A stretch of 64,000 nucleotides of DNA from Methylobacterium sp. BTF04. Lineage in GTDB: Bacteria; Pseudomonadota; Alphaproteobacteria; Rhizobiales; Beijerinckiaceae. The position numbers and the translations under genes are program-made. Location of the stretch: contig NZ_JAAHTB010000021.1 of NCBI RefSeq assembly GCF_010692745.1, positions 1-64,000 of the forward strand. Direction: 5' to 3'. Below, piece by piece: positions 17,170-26,341 of the stretch (positions are counted from its first letter, which is position 1; each line of letters opens with the position of its first letter). The notes below the pieces were generated by a model. The model did not search any database, was not told the DNA's origin, and saw nothing but the letters and a program-made list of their open reading frames with translations.

Positions 17170-19143
17170 ATGAGCGACGATCCCATCACCGCCCGCCTCC
17201 TGCGGCAGGCGATGCCGGTGTTCACGACCCTGGCCTCCTGCCTCCTCGTGATCACCATCGCGGCGGCGCTCTATTTCGGCCGCGACATCTTCGTCCCCGT
17301 GACGCTGGCGATCCTGCTCAGCTTCGTCCTCGTGCCGGGGGTGCGCCTGCTGCGGCGCCTGCGACTGCCGCGCGCCGTGGCCGTGCTCCTCGTGGTGGTG
17401 ACCGCGTTCGGGGCGCTGCTCGGGGTAAGCCTGCTGATCGCCAACGAGGCGGCGCAGCTCGCCTCCGACCTGCCCCGCTACCAAGTCACGATGCGTGAAA
17501 AAATCGGCTCGCTGAAGGAGGCCACCGCCGGCAGCGGTACCCTGTCGCGCATGATCGACATGGTGCAGGACCTCGGTACCGAGTTGCAGCCCGACCTGAA
17601 GGAGAGCGCGCCACAGGGGGCCGCCGGCAGCGTCGCCCACCCGCTCCACGTCCAGATCGCGGCGGCCAAGGCCGGGTTGCTGGGCACGCTCGGCACCCTC
17701 GTCGAGCCGATCCTTCATCCACTGGCGACCACCGGATTGATCCTGATCTTCACGATCTTCATCCTCCTGCAGCGCGAGGACCTGCGCAATCGCGCGATCC
17801 GGCTCGCGGGCTCGGGCGATCTGCGGCGCACGACGGCGGCCATCGACGACGCGGCGAGCCGCCTCAGCCGGTTCTTCCTGGCGCAGCTCGTCCTCAACAT
17901 CGCCTTCGGCATCGTCATCGGCACCGGCCTGTGGTGGATCGGGGTGCCCAACCCGATCCTGTTCGGCGTGCTCGCCACGATCCTGCGGTTCGTGCCCTAT
18001 GTCGGCGCGGCCATCAGCGCCTTGCTGCCGCTCGTCGTGGCCGCGGCGGTGGACCCGGGCTGGACCATGGTGATCGCCACGGCGGCCCTGTTCCTCGTGG
18101 TGGAGCCGGTGGCCGGCCACGCGATCGAGCCCCTGCTCTATGGTCATTCCACCGGGCTCTCGCCCATCGCGGTGATCCTGTCGGCGACGATCTGGGCCTT
18201 CCTGTGGGGGCCGATCGGCCTCGTCCTGGCGACGCCGATCACCGTCTGCCTCGTGGTGCTCGGGCGCCACATCGAGCGCCTGTGGTTCCTCGACGTGATT
18301 CTGGGCGACCAGCCCGCCTTGTCGCCGCCGGAGATCTTCTATCAGCGCATGCTGGCGGGCGACCCGGCCGAGGCCATCGACCAGGGCGAGTTGTTCCTCA
18401 AGGCCCGTGCGCTGGTGACCTATTACGACGAGGTCGTGCTGGCCGGTCTCCTGTTGGCGCAGGAGGATCTGGCTCGTGGCACCCTCGACCGCGAACGCCA
18501 GGACGAGGTCGGCACCGCTCTGCGCACAGTCGTGGCGCGCCTCGGCATCAAGCCGGTGCGCCGGGCGAAGGCCGGTCGGGCGAAGGCCGGCAACACCGAG
18601 ACCTACGCCGCCGTCGCCGCGGTGGGACCCGACCGCCAGGTCGCCGCCATCGTGCGGACCCAGGCCGAACTCGCCCTGAACTGGCGCGGCCCCTGCCCGG
18701 TCCTGTGCGTGTCGAGCCGGGGTCCCTTCGACGAGGCGGCGACCCTGATGCTGAGCCAGATTCTCGGCCAGCACGGGCTGGCGTCGCAGGTCATCTCCAT
18801 GGCCGCCCTGCGCAAGGGCGAGCGTCCCGCGGCGACGGACGGCATCGCCCTGGTGTGCTTTTCCTACCTGGAGCCGGTCAGCCTCTCGCAGATCCGCCTC
18901 AACGTCCGTCAGGCGCGCCAAGCGGTCCCCGGCGTCAAGGTCCTGGTCGGGTTCTGGCGCGAACGCGATCCCTCCACCCTCGACCGCCTGCGCCGGACCG
19001 TCTCGGCCGACGTGCTCGTCACCTCGCTCAACGGCGCCCTCGACGCAGCCCTGACGTTCTCGAAGCGTGTCGACGCGCCGAGCGCACAGGCCCCCGAAAT
19101 GCCCCGTCTCGCGCCGGCGACCGGAAGGTCGGTGGCAGCATGA
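17170..19143 (+). CDS. AI-2E-family (PerM-like) permease with an extra C-terminal soluble domain
   Basis: Residues about 1-370 are a typical AI-2E/PerM permease: two N-terminal membrane helices, a periplasmic coiled region, then a membrane bundle. Family text is present, such as LRFVPYVGAAISALLPL, EPVAGHAIEPLLYG, STGLSPIAVILSATIW and GLVLATPITVCLVVLG. The usual protein of about 350 residues stops there. This one is 657 residues and continues with a helical linker and, at about 505-635, an alpha/beta domain: GPCPVLCVSSRGPFDEAA, MLSQILGQHGLASQV and VKVLVGFWR. That part looks like a cobalamin-binding-like or Rossmann-like sensor fold. Substrate is unknown; the family exports small molecules or ions. 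The extra domain suggests ligand-controlled transport. Confidence 0.85.
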   Translation: MSDDPITARLLRQAMPVFTTLASCLLVITIAAALYFGRDIFVPVTLAILLSFVLVPGVRLLRRLRLPRAVAVLLVVVTAFGALLGVSLLIANEAAQLASDLPRYQVTMREKIGSLKEATAGSGTLSRMIDMVQDLGTELQPDLKESAPQGAAGSVAHPLHVQIAAAKAGLLGTLGTLVEPILHPLATTGLILIFTIFILLQREDLRNRAIRLAGSGDLRRTTAAIDDAASRLSRFFLAQLVLNIAFGIVIGTGLWWIGVPNPILFGVLATILRFVPYVGAAISALLPLVVAAAVDPGWTMVIATAALFLVVEPVAGHAIEPLLYGHSTGLSPIAVILSATIWAFLWGPIGLVLATPITVCLVVLGRHIERLWFLDVILGDQPALSPPEIFYQRMLAGDPAEAIDQGELFLKARALVTYYDEVVLAGLLLAQEDLARGTLDRERQDEVGTALRTVVARLGIKPVRRAKAGRAKAGNTETYAAVAAVGPDRQVAAIVRTQAELALNWRGPCPVLCVSSRGPFDEAATLMLSQILGQHGLASQVISMAALRKGERPAATDGIALVCFSYLEPVSLSQIRLNVRQARQAVPGVKVLVGFWRERDPSTLDRLRRTVSADVLVTSLNGALDAALTFSKRVDAPSAQAPEMPRLAPATGRSVAA

Positions 19144-19412
19144 TCGTGCGGCCGGTCGAGCGCGGTTGAAGTCTACTGGCGACGCTCGCGCGGACATCCT
19201 TGTCCGAGGTCGGAGGCCGACGGAGGGTCGTCTTGCCTGAACGTCTGAGATGTCTGGTCAGCGTTCGTTCGACCGACGCCGTCCCCGGCTGAGACCGATC
19301 CGGTTGAGGCTACGAAACCGGCTTGGTGCACCACCGCTGCTGACACCACGGTGGCCACAGCGCTGCGCTATCGAAGGGTCCTCGGCAACGCCGGCGCAAG
19401 GAAGCAGGACCC

Positions 19413-19829
19413 ATGATCGACGCTCTCTCCCACGTGAACTGGCTCGCCGTCGGAGTCGCCAGCGTCGCCCACTTCCTGCTTGGGGCCGCCTGGTTCGTGG
19501 GGCTCGTCGGCAAGTACTACCCGGTCGTGCTCGGCATCGCCGACCGACCGCAGAAGAGCTCTGGCCCCCTCTCCCTCGCCGGTCCTTTCGCGTGCACCGC
19601 AGTCACCATCGCGACCAGCGCCGTCCTCCTGCGCGCGCTCGGCATCACGACATACGGCGACGCCCTTCTGCTGGGCGCCCTCGTGGGTATCGGCTATCTC
19701 GTTCCGATGACCCTCAACATCGCGATCAACCCGCTCTTCCCGCGCCCCTTCGCGTACACGGCCCTCAACGCCCCGTTCTTCGTCACCGGCAGCCTGATGT
19801 CGTGCGCGATCCTGGTGGCGCTGTCCTAG
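19413..19829 (+). CDS. DUF1761 integral membrane protein
   Basis: This 138-residue protein has four hydrophobic helices. It opens IDALSHVNWLAVGVASVAHFLLGAAWF, whose WLAV...F.LGA.WF signature is typical of DUF1761 proteins of unknown function. The second half includes GALVGIGYLVPMTLNIAINPLF. It is followed 27 bp later by a YafY-type regulator on the same strand, so the regulator may control this gene together with itself. No transport or enzymatic motif is visible. Confidence 0.8.
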   Translation: MIDALSHVNWLAVGVASVAHFLLGAAWFVGLVGKYYPVVLGIADRPQKSSGPLSLAGPFACTAVTIATSAVLLRALGITTYGDALLLGALVGIGYLVPMTLNIAINPLFPRPFAYTALNAPFFVTGSLMSCAILVALS

Positions 19830-19856
19830 GGCTGCCGACCAGCGGGCCTCGAGGCC

Positions 19857-20561
19857 ATGCGCCGCGCCGATCGCCTGTTCGAGATCATCCAGGTGCTGCG
19901 CCGCGCATCTGGTCCGCTGACCGCCGACCGGATCGCCACCGAACTCGAGACGAGCAAGCGCACCATCTACCGCGACATCGATGCGCTGGTCGCCCAGCGC
20001 GTGCCGATCCGGGGCGAGGCGGGGGTGGGCTATGTCCTGGAGCGCGGCTTCGACATGCCGCCGCTCATGCTGACGACGGACGAAGTGGAGGCGGTCGCGC
20101 TCGGCGCCCAATGGGTGGTCGCCCATGCCGATGCGGGGCTGGCGCGCGCCGCGCTGAGCGTGCTCGCCAAGATCGCAGCGATCGTGCCCGAGGACTTGCG
20201 GCCGGTCATCGATGATCCTGCGATCGGAACTCCGCCGGCGCGCCGTCGCGAGGACGACCCTATCGACATTGCCCGCTTGCGGATGTGGTGCCGCGAAGGC
20301 CGTAAGCTCGACATCGGCTACGTCGATGAAACCGGGGCGGTGAGCGAACGCATCATCCACCCGTTCATGGTCGGCTACGTTGCGACCATCCGCATGGTCA
20401 TGGCCTGGTGCGAGTTGAGACAGGACTTTCGGGTGTTCCGCACCGATCGGCTGACGACGATCGCTTTCTGCGACGAACGCTACCCCGAGCGCTCCGTCAC
20501 CCTGCGTCGCCGCTGGCTGGCGATGATGCGCGAAAAACGAGCTGTTCCGCCCGTCCTCTAA
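19857..20561 (+). CDS. YafY-type transcriptional regulator (HTH plus WYL domain)
   Basis: This 234-residue protein begins MRRADRLFEIIQVLRR and has an N-terminal DeoR/HTH_11-like winged helix: LTADRIATELETSKRTIYRDIDALV, residues about 20-45. It then has a WYL effector domain (about 130-205), with YVDETGAVSERIIHP and a final Arg-rich strand. WYL domains bind ligands or nucleic acids and tune the HTH domain. Transcription is in the same direction as DUF1761, with 27 bp between them. It ends just before a perfect 19-bp hairpin that stops it against the converging kinase gene. Confidence 0.88.
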   Translation: MRRADRLFEIIQVLRRASGPLTADRIATELETSKRTIYRDIDALVAQRVPIRGEAGVGYVLERGFDMPPLMLTTDEVEAVALGAQWVVAHADAGLARAALSVLAKIAAIVPEDLRPVIDDPAIGTPPARRREDDPIDIARLRMWCREGRKLDIGYVDETGAVSERIIHPFMVGYVATIRMVMAWCELRQDFRVFRTDRLTTIAFCDERYPERSVTLRRRWLAMMREKRAVPPVL

Positions 20562-20569
20562 CCGATGAT

Positions 20570-20596
20570 CCAAGGTCCCCAAGGTCCCCAAGGTCT
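20570..20596. repeat. Three tandem 9-bp repeats
   Basis: The unit ccaaggtcc occurs three times in a row (the third ends in t), starting 9 bp after the stop codon of the YafY-type gene. It lies between the converging genes and ahead of the terminator hairpin. It looks like a replication-slippage expansion rather than an operator. Confidence 0.6.
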
Positions 20597-20663
20597 GCAG
20601 GGGGGCGCGAGCGGATGCGGCGAGGGGGCCAACGGTCGGATGTCCTCCATTGAGGAAGCTATC

Positions 20664-20704
20664 GCGATCATGGTGCCGGATGACCCATCCGGCACCATGA
20701 TCGC
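20664..20704. terminator. Bidirectional terminator: perfect 19-bp hairpin
   Basis: gcgatcatggtgccggatg (20664-20682) and its exact reverse complement (20686-20704) enclose a 3-nt loop. The stem separates the plus-strand regulator gene from the minus-strand hybrid kinase, whose stop is at 20710. Its right arm ends 6 bp from that stop. It can fold in either transcript. Confidence 0.75.
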
Positions 20705-20709
20705 CTCGT

Positions 20710-23682
20710 TCACACCCCCGGCGAGACCAGCGAGCGCAGGGATTCCGACAGGTCGGTGAGGCTGAGGCGGCCCTTCTGCAGCACGCGGTCGGCCTGCCCC
20801 GCCAGACGGCGGCGGTCCTCGGCGGTGATGTCCTTGGCGGTGAGCACCACCACGGGGATGTCGCGCCATTCGGGCCGGGCACGCAGCGCGCGCAGGAAGC
20901 CGAAGCCGTCCATTTCCGGCATCATCAGGTCGAGGAGGATGAGGCAGGGTTTCTTGGCCGCCAAGGCCTCGAGGCCGGCGACGCCGTTCTCGGCCGCCGC
21001 CACCCGCCAGCCCTCGCGGGTCAGCATCGCCGCCATGCGTTCGCGCGCATCCGGATCGTCGTCGATGATGAGCACCGGGCCTTCGTGCTCGGAGGGCTTG
21101 AAGCGCTCCATCGCGGTCTTGAGCTGACCCCACTCGATCGGCTTCTGGAGGTAGTCCGTGGCCCCGAGCGAGAAGGCGAGGTTCTGCTCGTCGAGCACGG
21201 TGACCATGATGATCGGGGTCGCGCCGAGGTCCGGGTCCGCCCGCAAGGTCCGCAGCACCGACCAGCCGTCCATCCGCGGCATGGTCACGTCGAGGAGGAT
21301 GACCCGGGGCCGCAGCGTGCGGGCGCGCTCGACGCCCTCGCGTCCGTCGCTGGCGGTGGCGACGACGAAGCCGTCCTTCTCCAGGAAGCGGGCGAGGAGA
21401 TCACGGGTCGCCGCGTCGTCGTCGATGATGAGGACATGGCCGCCGGACGCCGGAAGCACGTCGAGGGCGCGGTGCGACCCGGTGAGCTCGTGCCGCACCG
21501 CCTCCATCGGCGAGGTGCTGACATAGGCCGCCGGCACATCGAGGGTGAAGGTGGTGCCGACCCCTTCCTGGCTCGTCACGTCGATGGTGCCGCCGAGCAT
21601 CTCGGCGAAGGCGCGGGTGATGGCGAGGCCGAGGCCGGTGCCGCCGAAGCGTCGGGTCGTCGAGGCGTCGGCCTGGGTGAAGCGCTGGAACAGCTTGGCC
21701 TGCTGCTCGGGGCTCATGCCGATGCCCGTATCGGTGACGGCGAAGCGCAGCCGGTCGGCCCCGCCCTGCACGATCCGGCCCACCGACAGGGTGATCCGGC
21801 CGCCTTCGGTGAACTTGGCCGCGTTGCTCAGGAGGTTGATGAGGCACTGGCGCAGTTTGGTCTGATCGGTATGGGCCTCGCCGAGCCCATCGGCGACGTT
21901 GAGCGCCAGGGTGTTGCCCTTCTTGTCGATGAGCGTCTCGACGGTGGCGGCCACGTCCCGGACGATCTCTGCGACCGAGAAGGTCTCGGCGTAGATCTCC
22001 ATGCGCTCGGCCTCGATCTTCGAGAGGTCGAGCACGTCGTTGATGAGGCCGAGGAGGTGGCGGGCATTCGCCTCGATCTTGCGCATGTCGACGAGGAGGC
22101 TCTCCTCGCCGAGATCCTCCATCTCCTCCTGCAGCATCTCCGAGTAGCCGATGACCGCCGAGAGCGGGGTGCGCAGCTCGTGGCTCATGTTGGCGAGGAA
22201 CTGGCTCTTGGCGCGGTTGGCCTCCTCGGCCGCTTCCTTGGCCGTCTCCAGGGCCAGTTCCGCCTCCTTGCGCGCGGTGATGTCGGTATGGGCGCCGACC
22301 CATTCGCGGATGCTGCCGTTCTCCTCCAGGATCGGCACGGCGCGGGCCGCCATGAAGCGCCATATTCCGTCGTTGCGCCGGATGCGGTGCTCGATCTCGT
22401 AGGGCGACAGGGACTCCACCGCCCGGCTCCAGGCCGCGTTGGTCCGCTCGCGGTCCTCGGGGCAGATCGCTTCGAGCCAGCCGTAGCCGGCGGCCGCCTG
22501 CGGGGTCTGGCCGGTGAAGCGCGTCCATTCCGACGGGGTGACTTCGAAGCCGCCTTCGGGCGTCGTCGTCCAGACGATGGCCGAGGTGGCCTCGGTGAGC
22601 GAGCGGAACCGCTCCTCGTTGTGGCGCATGCGCTCCTCGGCGAGCTTGCTCAGGGTCACGTCGGAGACGACGAGGCCGACACCCTCGGTGGGCGCGGCCG
22701 CATCGCCGCCCCGGCCGAGCAGGGGATAGAAGCTCATCTGGAAGTGGCGCACCCCGCGCGGGGCGCTCGGGGTCGGCACCGCCACGTCGACGTTGGTGGT
22801 GACGAGGCCGGCATCGCGCGCGGCGGCGAGCTTCGGGGTCAGCAGATCCCGCAGGGTCGGCAGCATCGCCCAGATCGGTGCCCCGAGATCGGCCCCGAAC
22901 CCGCGCTCGTTCATGGTGGCCAAGGCCCGGTTCATGTGACGGAACCGGTAGTCGCGATCGAGGAAGCCGAGCCCGACGGGGGCGTTGGCGAACACCCCGT
23001 CGAGGAGGGCCGCGATCCGCTGCTCTTCGCGCCGGCGTACCAAGGCGAGGCGGGCGAGCAGACCCACGGCGGCCAGCGCCGAGCCGATCGACAGCAGCAG
23101 CAGCACGAGGGACCAGGCACGGTCCTGACCCTCGATGCGGACCAGGGTCGCGTCGGCATGGTCCTGCAGCGCCTTCGTGGCCGCGCGGACCCCGTCCATC
23201 GTGCGCTTGCCTTCGCCGGTCTGCGCCAGCGCGATGGCGGGGTCGTAGCCATCCGTCCGTCGCAGGGCGATGACGCGCGCGGCGAAGGTCCGCTTGGCGT
23301 CGACGAAGGCGCGCAGACGGCCGGGATCGTTGCCCGGCACCACCTCATCCCGCGTCAGCGCATCGAGGGCATCGAGCTGGCCGCCGAGCGTGGCCTGGGC
23401 GGCCTCGTAGGGTTCGAGGTATTCCTCGGCGCCGAACAGCATGTAGCCGCGCATGCCGGTTTCCAGCTCGACCATGTTGGAGAGCAGGTGCTCGCTCTGG
23501 CTGAGGACGGCATGCTGGCGTGCCGTCTCCGACCGGCCCGTCTCCCCGACCAGGTAGTTCGCGATGCCGGCGGCCACCGCGATGCCGATGAGCGCCAGGG
23601 CGACGGGGGAGCTCGGCAGGGTGCCGAGCACGCGCGAACCACGCCAGCCGCGAGCCGGACGCGAAGAAGGAGCGGTGTTCAT
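20710..23682 (-). CDS. Hybrid sensor histidine kinase with two receiver domains
   Basis: This is a 990-residue inner-membrane kinase. A first membrane helix (about 26-45) is followed by a CHASE3-like periplasmic helical sensor (about 50-190; ELETGMRGYMLFG) and a second helix. Two PAS domains come next (about 230-350 and 365-485, the second with a PAC end VGAHTDITARKEAE), then HisKA with FLANMSHELRTPL. The HATPase carries NLLSNAAKF and GGTGLGLAI. Two C-terminal receivers follow (about 762-878 and 882-990) with phospho-Asp contexts ILLDVTMP and ILLDLMMP. The second receiver is short after LQKG. The ATG at 23682 gives MNTAPSSRPARG. Such double-receiver kinases feed phosphorelays; the nearby single receiver gene could be an output. 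Confidence 0.92.
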   Translation of the reverse strand: MNTAPSSRPARGWRGSRVLGTLPSSPVALALIGIAVAAGIANYLVGETGRSETARQHAVLSQSEHLLSNMVELETGMRGYMLFGAEEYLEPYEAAQATLGGQLDALDALTRDEVVPGNDPGRLRAFVDAKRTFAARVIALRRTDGYDPAIALAQTGEGKRTMDGVRAATKALQDHADATLVRIEGQDRAWSLVLLLLSIGSALAAVGLLARLALVRRREEQRIAALLDGVFANAPVGLGFLDRDYRFRHMNRALATMNERGFGADLGAPIWAMLPTLRDLLTPKLAAARDAGLVTTNVDVAVPTPSAPRGVRHFQMSFYPLLGRGGDAAAPTEGVGLVVSDVTLSKLAEERMRHNEERFRSLTEATSAIVWTTTPEGGFEVTPSEWTRFTGQTPQAAAGYGWLEAICPEDRERTNAAWSRAVESLSPYEIEHRIRRNDGIWRFMAARAVPILEENGSIREWVGAHTDITARKEAELALETAKEAAEEANRAKSQFLANMSHELRTPLSAVIGYSEMLQEEMEDLGEESLLVDMRKIEANARHLLGLINDVLDLSKIEAERMEIYAETFSVAEIVRDVAATVETLIDKKGNTLALNVADGLGEAHTDQTKLRQCLINLLSNAAKFTEGGRITLSVGRIVQGGADRLRFAVTDTGIGMSPEQQAKLFQRFTQADASTTRRFGGTGLGLAITRAFAEMLGGTIDVTSQEGVGTTFTLDVPAAYVSTSPMEAVRHELTGSHRALDVLPASGGHVLIIDDDAATRDLLARFLEKDGFVVATASDGREGVERARTLRPRVILLDVTMPRMDGWSVLRTLRADPDLGATPIIMVTVLDEQNLAFSLGATDYLQKPIEWGQLKTAMERFKPSEHEGPVLIIDDDPDARERMAAMLTREGWRVAAAENGVAGLEALAAKKPCLILLDLMMPEMDGFGFLRALRARPEWRDIPVVVLTAKDITAEDRRRLAGQADRVLQKGRLSLTDLSESLRSLVSPGV

Positions 23683-23753
23683 GACGGGGCCTGAGGCTGG
23701 GATCGGGAAGGAGGGCGATGGCGCGTGACGGGCACCCGGCGCACGCAAACGCG

Positions 23754-25196
23754 TCAGCGCCGCAGCCGGTTGCCCAGGACGAAGCCGAACAGGCCCATGA
23801 GGATGATCCCGGCGGCGCCCTCGACGCCCACCAGCAGGTTGGTGAAGCGGCCGATGGGCTTGACGCCGATCTCGGGCGGGTTGGCCGTCATCATGTTGAG
23901 GGCGCTGTAGCTGACGAGATCGAGGGGATTGTAGGTCGGGCGTCCGTCGCCGCCCTCGGGGATGAGGCCGCCGGCCACGCCATACAGTGCGGCGAAGAGG
24001 CCGATGAGGATGACGAAGGCGCGGGCGATCCGCGACAGGCTCTCGCCGTAATCGCACAGCCACTCGACGAAGCGGTCGGCGATCCATTGGTAGCCATGCC
24101 GGGCGAGCGCCACCCAGGCGCGCTCCGTCCAGGCCGTCCGCGCCTGTGCCCCGGCATGGAGCCGGCCCATGCGGCGCCCACGCTTGTAGGCCCAGCTCGC
24201 CGCGTCCTGGCTGCCGATGCTCTTGAAGTTCTGCTCCAGGGCGAGGTAGCTCGATTGGGCCGTCTCGTATTCCTTGGCGATCTCCTCGCCCACTGCGCCG
24301 CCGAGCTGCTCCACCCGCATGCGGGTGCCGTTGAGCCACGCGCCGGCAAAGCGGGCGTGGCGCAGGTTGCAGGTGGCGAGGTTGAGCCGCACGAGGCTGG
24401 TATCGGACAGGTCGGCCCCCGAGAGGTCGGCCCCGTCGAGCTTCACCCCGGTGAGGTTGGCGCCGCGCAGGCGCGATTCCGAGAGCTGCGCCTTCTTCAG
24501 GCTGGCCCCCTCGAAATCGGCGTAGGTGAGATTGACGCGGGCGAGCTTGACCTCGTCGAGGCGCGCACCGCGGAAATGGGTGTAATCCGCATCCGCCCCG
24601 GTGAGGTCGGCCCCCCACAGGTCGGCGCCGTTGAAGTTCGCCCCGTCGAGGAGCGCACGGCGCAGCTTGGCGAAGCGCATGGCGGCGTTGCCGAAATGCG
24701 CGTCCTCCAGCATGGCGTCGTCGAAATTGGCCTCGCCCCCGGCGATGTCGGTGAAGCGTGCGCCGCTGAGGTCGGCCCCGCTGAAATCCGCTTCCTCGAC
24801 CACTGCGCCGACGAACCGCGCCGAGCGGGCCAGCGCCCCGGACAGGCGCGCGCCCGCGAGGTTGGCACCGGACAGATCGGTGTCTTCGAGATGGGCGTCG
24901 GACAGATCCGCCCCGGCGAGGTCGAGCCCGCCGTTCTTGGGATCCCGCCACGCGGGCGCGGGCTCGCGCGCCAGGGCGGCGAGGGCTTCGCGCCCGAGGC
25001 GCAGGCCGTGGAGGTCGAGCGGCGCGCCGTCTTCGCGCAAGGGGGCGCCCGCCGCGATCAGGGCGAGCAGCGCGTCGACGCGCGCCTGCGCGGCGGCCTC
25101 CACCAGGGGATCAGGCTGCACGGCTGGCCTCGGCGATCTGCGCGCCACCGGCACCATTCCACCGCTGGGGCGTTTGGGAACGCTCGGTGACGGCAA
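23754..25196 (-). CDS. Pentapeptide-repeat protein fused to a two-helix ion-channel-like domain
   Basis: This is a 480-residue protein. After a Pro-rich N-terminus, residues about 88-290 are pentapeptide repeats of A(D/N)LXX form (DLAGADLSDAHLEDTDLSG and onward), which build a right-handed quadrilateral helix. A soluble helical link (about 300-375) leads to two membrane helices (about 385-410 and 450-478). Between them lies a re-entrant-like loop, SALNMMTANPPEIG, reminiscent of the pore region of small ion-channel-like proteins. The start is uncertain: 25196 is a TTG, and an ATG at 25157 would remove 13 residues. The gene ends 72 bp before the hybrid kinase gene on the same strand, so the two may share a transcript. 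Confidence 0.82.
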   Translation of the reverse strand: MPSPSVPKRPSGGMVPVARRSPRPAVQPDPLVEAAAQARVDALLALIAAGAPLREDGAPLDLHGLRLGREALAALAREPAPAWRDPKNGGLDLAGADLSDAHLEDTDLSGANLAGARLSGALARSARFVGAVVEEADFSGADLSGARFTDIAGGEANFDDAMLEDAHFGNAAMRFAKLRRALLDGANFNGADLWGADLTGADADYTHFRGARLDEVKLARVNLTYADFEGASLKKAQLSESRLRGANLTGVKLDGADLSGADLSDTSLVRLNLATCNLRHARFAGAWLNGTRMRVEQLGGAVGEEIAKEYETAQSSYLALEQNFKSIGSQDAASWAYKRGRRMGRLHAGAQARTAWTERAWVALARHGYQWIADRFVEWLCDYGESLSRIARAFVILIGLFAALYGVAGGLIPEGGDGRPTYNPLDLVSYSALNMMTANPPEIGVKPIGRFTNLLVGVEGAAGIILMGLFGFVLGNRLRR

Positions 25197-25199
25197 GGG

Positions 25200-25253
25200 T
25201 CATCAGGACTTCCTGGGTCATCAGGACTTCCCGGGTCGTCAGGACTTCCCGGG
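25200..25253. repeat. Three 18-bp tandem repeats between divergent genes
   Basis: The unit tcatcaggacttcctggg is repeated at 25200, 25218 and 25236 with one or two changes per copy. It lies exactly between the start of the pentapeptide-repeat gene (minus) and that of the exonuclease/phosphatase-fold gene (plus). The phase is a multiple of three, so it could also be read as repeated codons if either gene started earlier. Confidence 0.85.
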
Positions 25254-25288
25254 TCGCGACGATGGGGCGGTAGCGCGAGGACGGACGG

Positions 25289-26341
25289 TTGGCGGCATTG
25301 ATCATCGGCGTGAAGGTCCTGGGGGCGATCCTCGTGGCAGCGACGCTGCTTCCCTTCATTCCCAGCAATTCCGGGTTCATCCGCACCTTCGACTTTCCGA
25401 GATTGCAGATCGCGGCGATGATCGTGCCGGTTGTGGCGGCCTTGCTCATCCTGTCCCGCGACGGTGCGGGATGGGTCCTGATCGCTGCCCTGATCGCAGC
25501 CCTAGCCTACCAGGTGTCGCGCATCTACCCGTTCACGCCGGCGGCCTCGCCGCAGGCGGTGACGGCGGCGCCCTCCGCCTGCGGCGAGGCCGCCACCGTC
25601 TCGATCCTGATCGCCAACGTGCTCGAGTCGAACCGCGACCATGCAGCCCTTCTCGACCTCGTGGCGCGGCACGACCCCGATCTGCTGTTGCTGCTGGAGA
25701 CCGATGCCACCTGGGCGGCGGCGCTCGCGCCCCTGCGGGCCAGCTACCCCCATGTGGTGGCCCAGCCCCAGGGCAACACCTACGGGCTGATGTTCTATTC
25801 CCGGCTCGCCCTCACCGACCCCCAGGTGCGTTTCCTGCTGCAGGACGACGTGCCGTCGGTGCGCACCGGCGTCACCCTGCGCTCGGGCGAGCGCTTCACA
25901 TTCTACGGCGTGCACCCGCGCCCGCCGCATCCGGGACAGAGCAGCGCCCCCCGCGACGCCGAACTGGTGATGGTGGCGCGCGAGGTGAAGGCGGCGGGTG
26001 GCCCGGCGGTGGTGGGCGGCGACCTCAACGACGTGGCGTGGTCGAAGACCAACGCCCTGTTCCAGACTATCGGCGGCTTGCTCGATCCGCGGATCGGGCG
26101 CGGCCTCTACCCGACCTTCAACGCCAAATGGCCGATGCTGCGCTGGCCCCTCGATCACGTGTTCTTCAGCGACGACTTTCTGCTCGTGGACCTTCAGCGC
26201 CTGCCTCACATCGGCTCCGACCACTTCCCGATCCTGATCTCCCTGTGCCGTTCCAAGGCGGCGCCGGCGGTTCAGGATGCGCCGCAGGCCGATGCCGCCG
26301 ATCGCAAGGCGGCGCGTGAGGCGGTGGAGGCGGCGCATTGA
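25289..26341 (+). CDS. Membrane-anchored endonuclease/exonuclease/phosphatase-family protein
   Basis: This is a 350-residue protein. Three hydrophobic N-terminal helices (to about residue 80) anchor a periplasmic or cytoplasmic EEP-fold domain (about 100-320). Fold motifs are LLLLLETDATW (metal-binding Glu), FYGVHPRPPHPG, VVGGDLNDVAWS (catalytic Asp and Asn) and the C-terminal IGSDHFPILI (catalytic Asp-His). This arrangement matches the YafD-like group, whose substrate is not known. The C-terminal 30 residues are Ala/Asp-rich and disordered. The start at 25289 is a TTG in front of AALIIGVKVLG, and other starts are possible. The 18-bp repeats lie 36 bp upstream. Confidence 0.85.
   Translation: MAALIIGVKVLGAILVAATLLPFIPSNSGFIRTFDFPRLQIAAMIVPVVAALLILSRDGAGWVLIAALIAALAYQVSRIYPFTPAASPQAVTAAPSACGEAATVSILIANVLESNRDHAALLDLVARHDPDLLLLLETDATWAAALAPLRASYPHVVAQPQGNTYGLMFYSRLALTDPQVRFLLQDDVPSVRTGVTLRSGERFTFYGVHPRPPHPGQSSAPRDAELVMVAREVKAAGGPAVVGGDLNDVAWSKTNALFQTIGGLLDPRIGRGLYPTFNAKWPMLRWPLDHVFFSDDFLLVDLQRLPHIGSDHFPILISLCRSKAAPAVQDAPQADAADRKAAREAVEAAH

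Noticed and set aside
16987..19197. 736-codon minus-strand frame opposite the AI-2E-type gene
   Set aside because: Antisense shadow, charged low complexity, no plausible start.
21085..23694. 869-codon plus-strand frame opposite the hybrid kinase
   Set aside because: Shadow of the kinase; no family resemblance.
23710..24951. N-terminal extension of the hybrid kinase frame into the pentapeptide gene
   Set aside because: The frame is open, but the sequence there is a shadow of pentapeptide repeats; kinase homology starts at 23682.
25200..25253. CRISPR-like array
   Set aside because: Repeats are contiguous 18-mers without spacers; no cas genes in the window.
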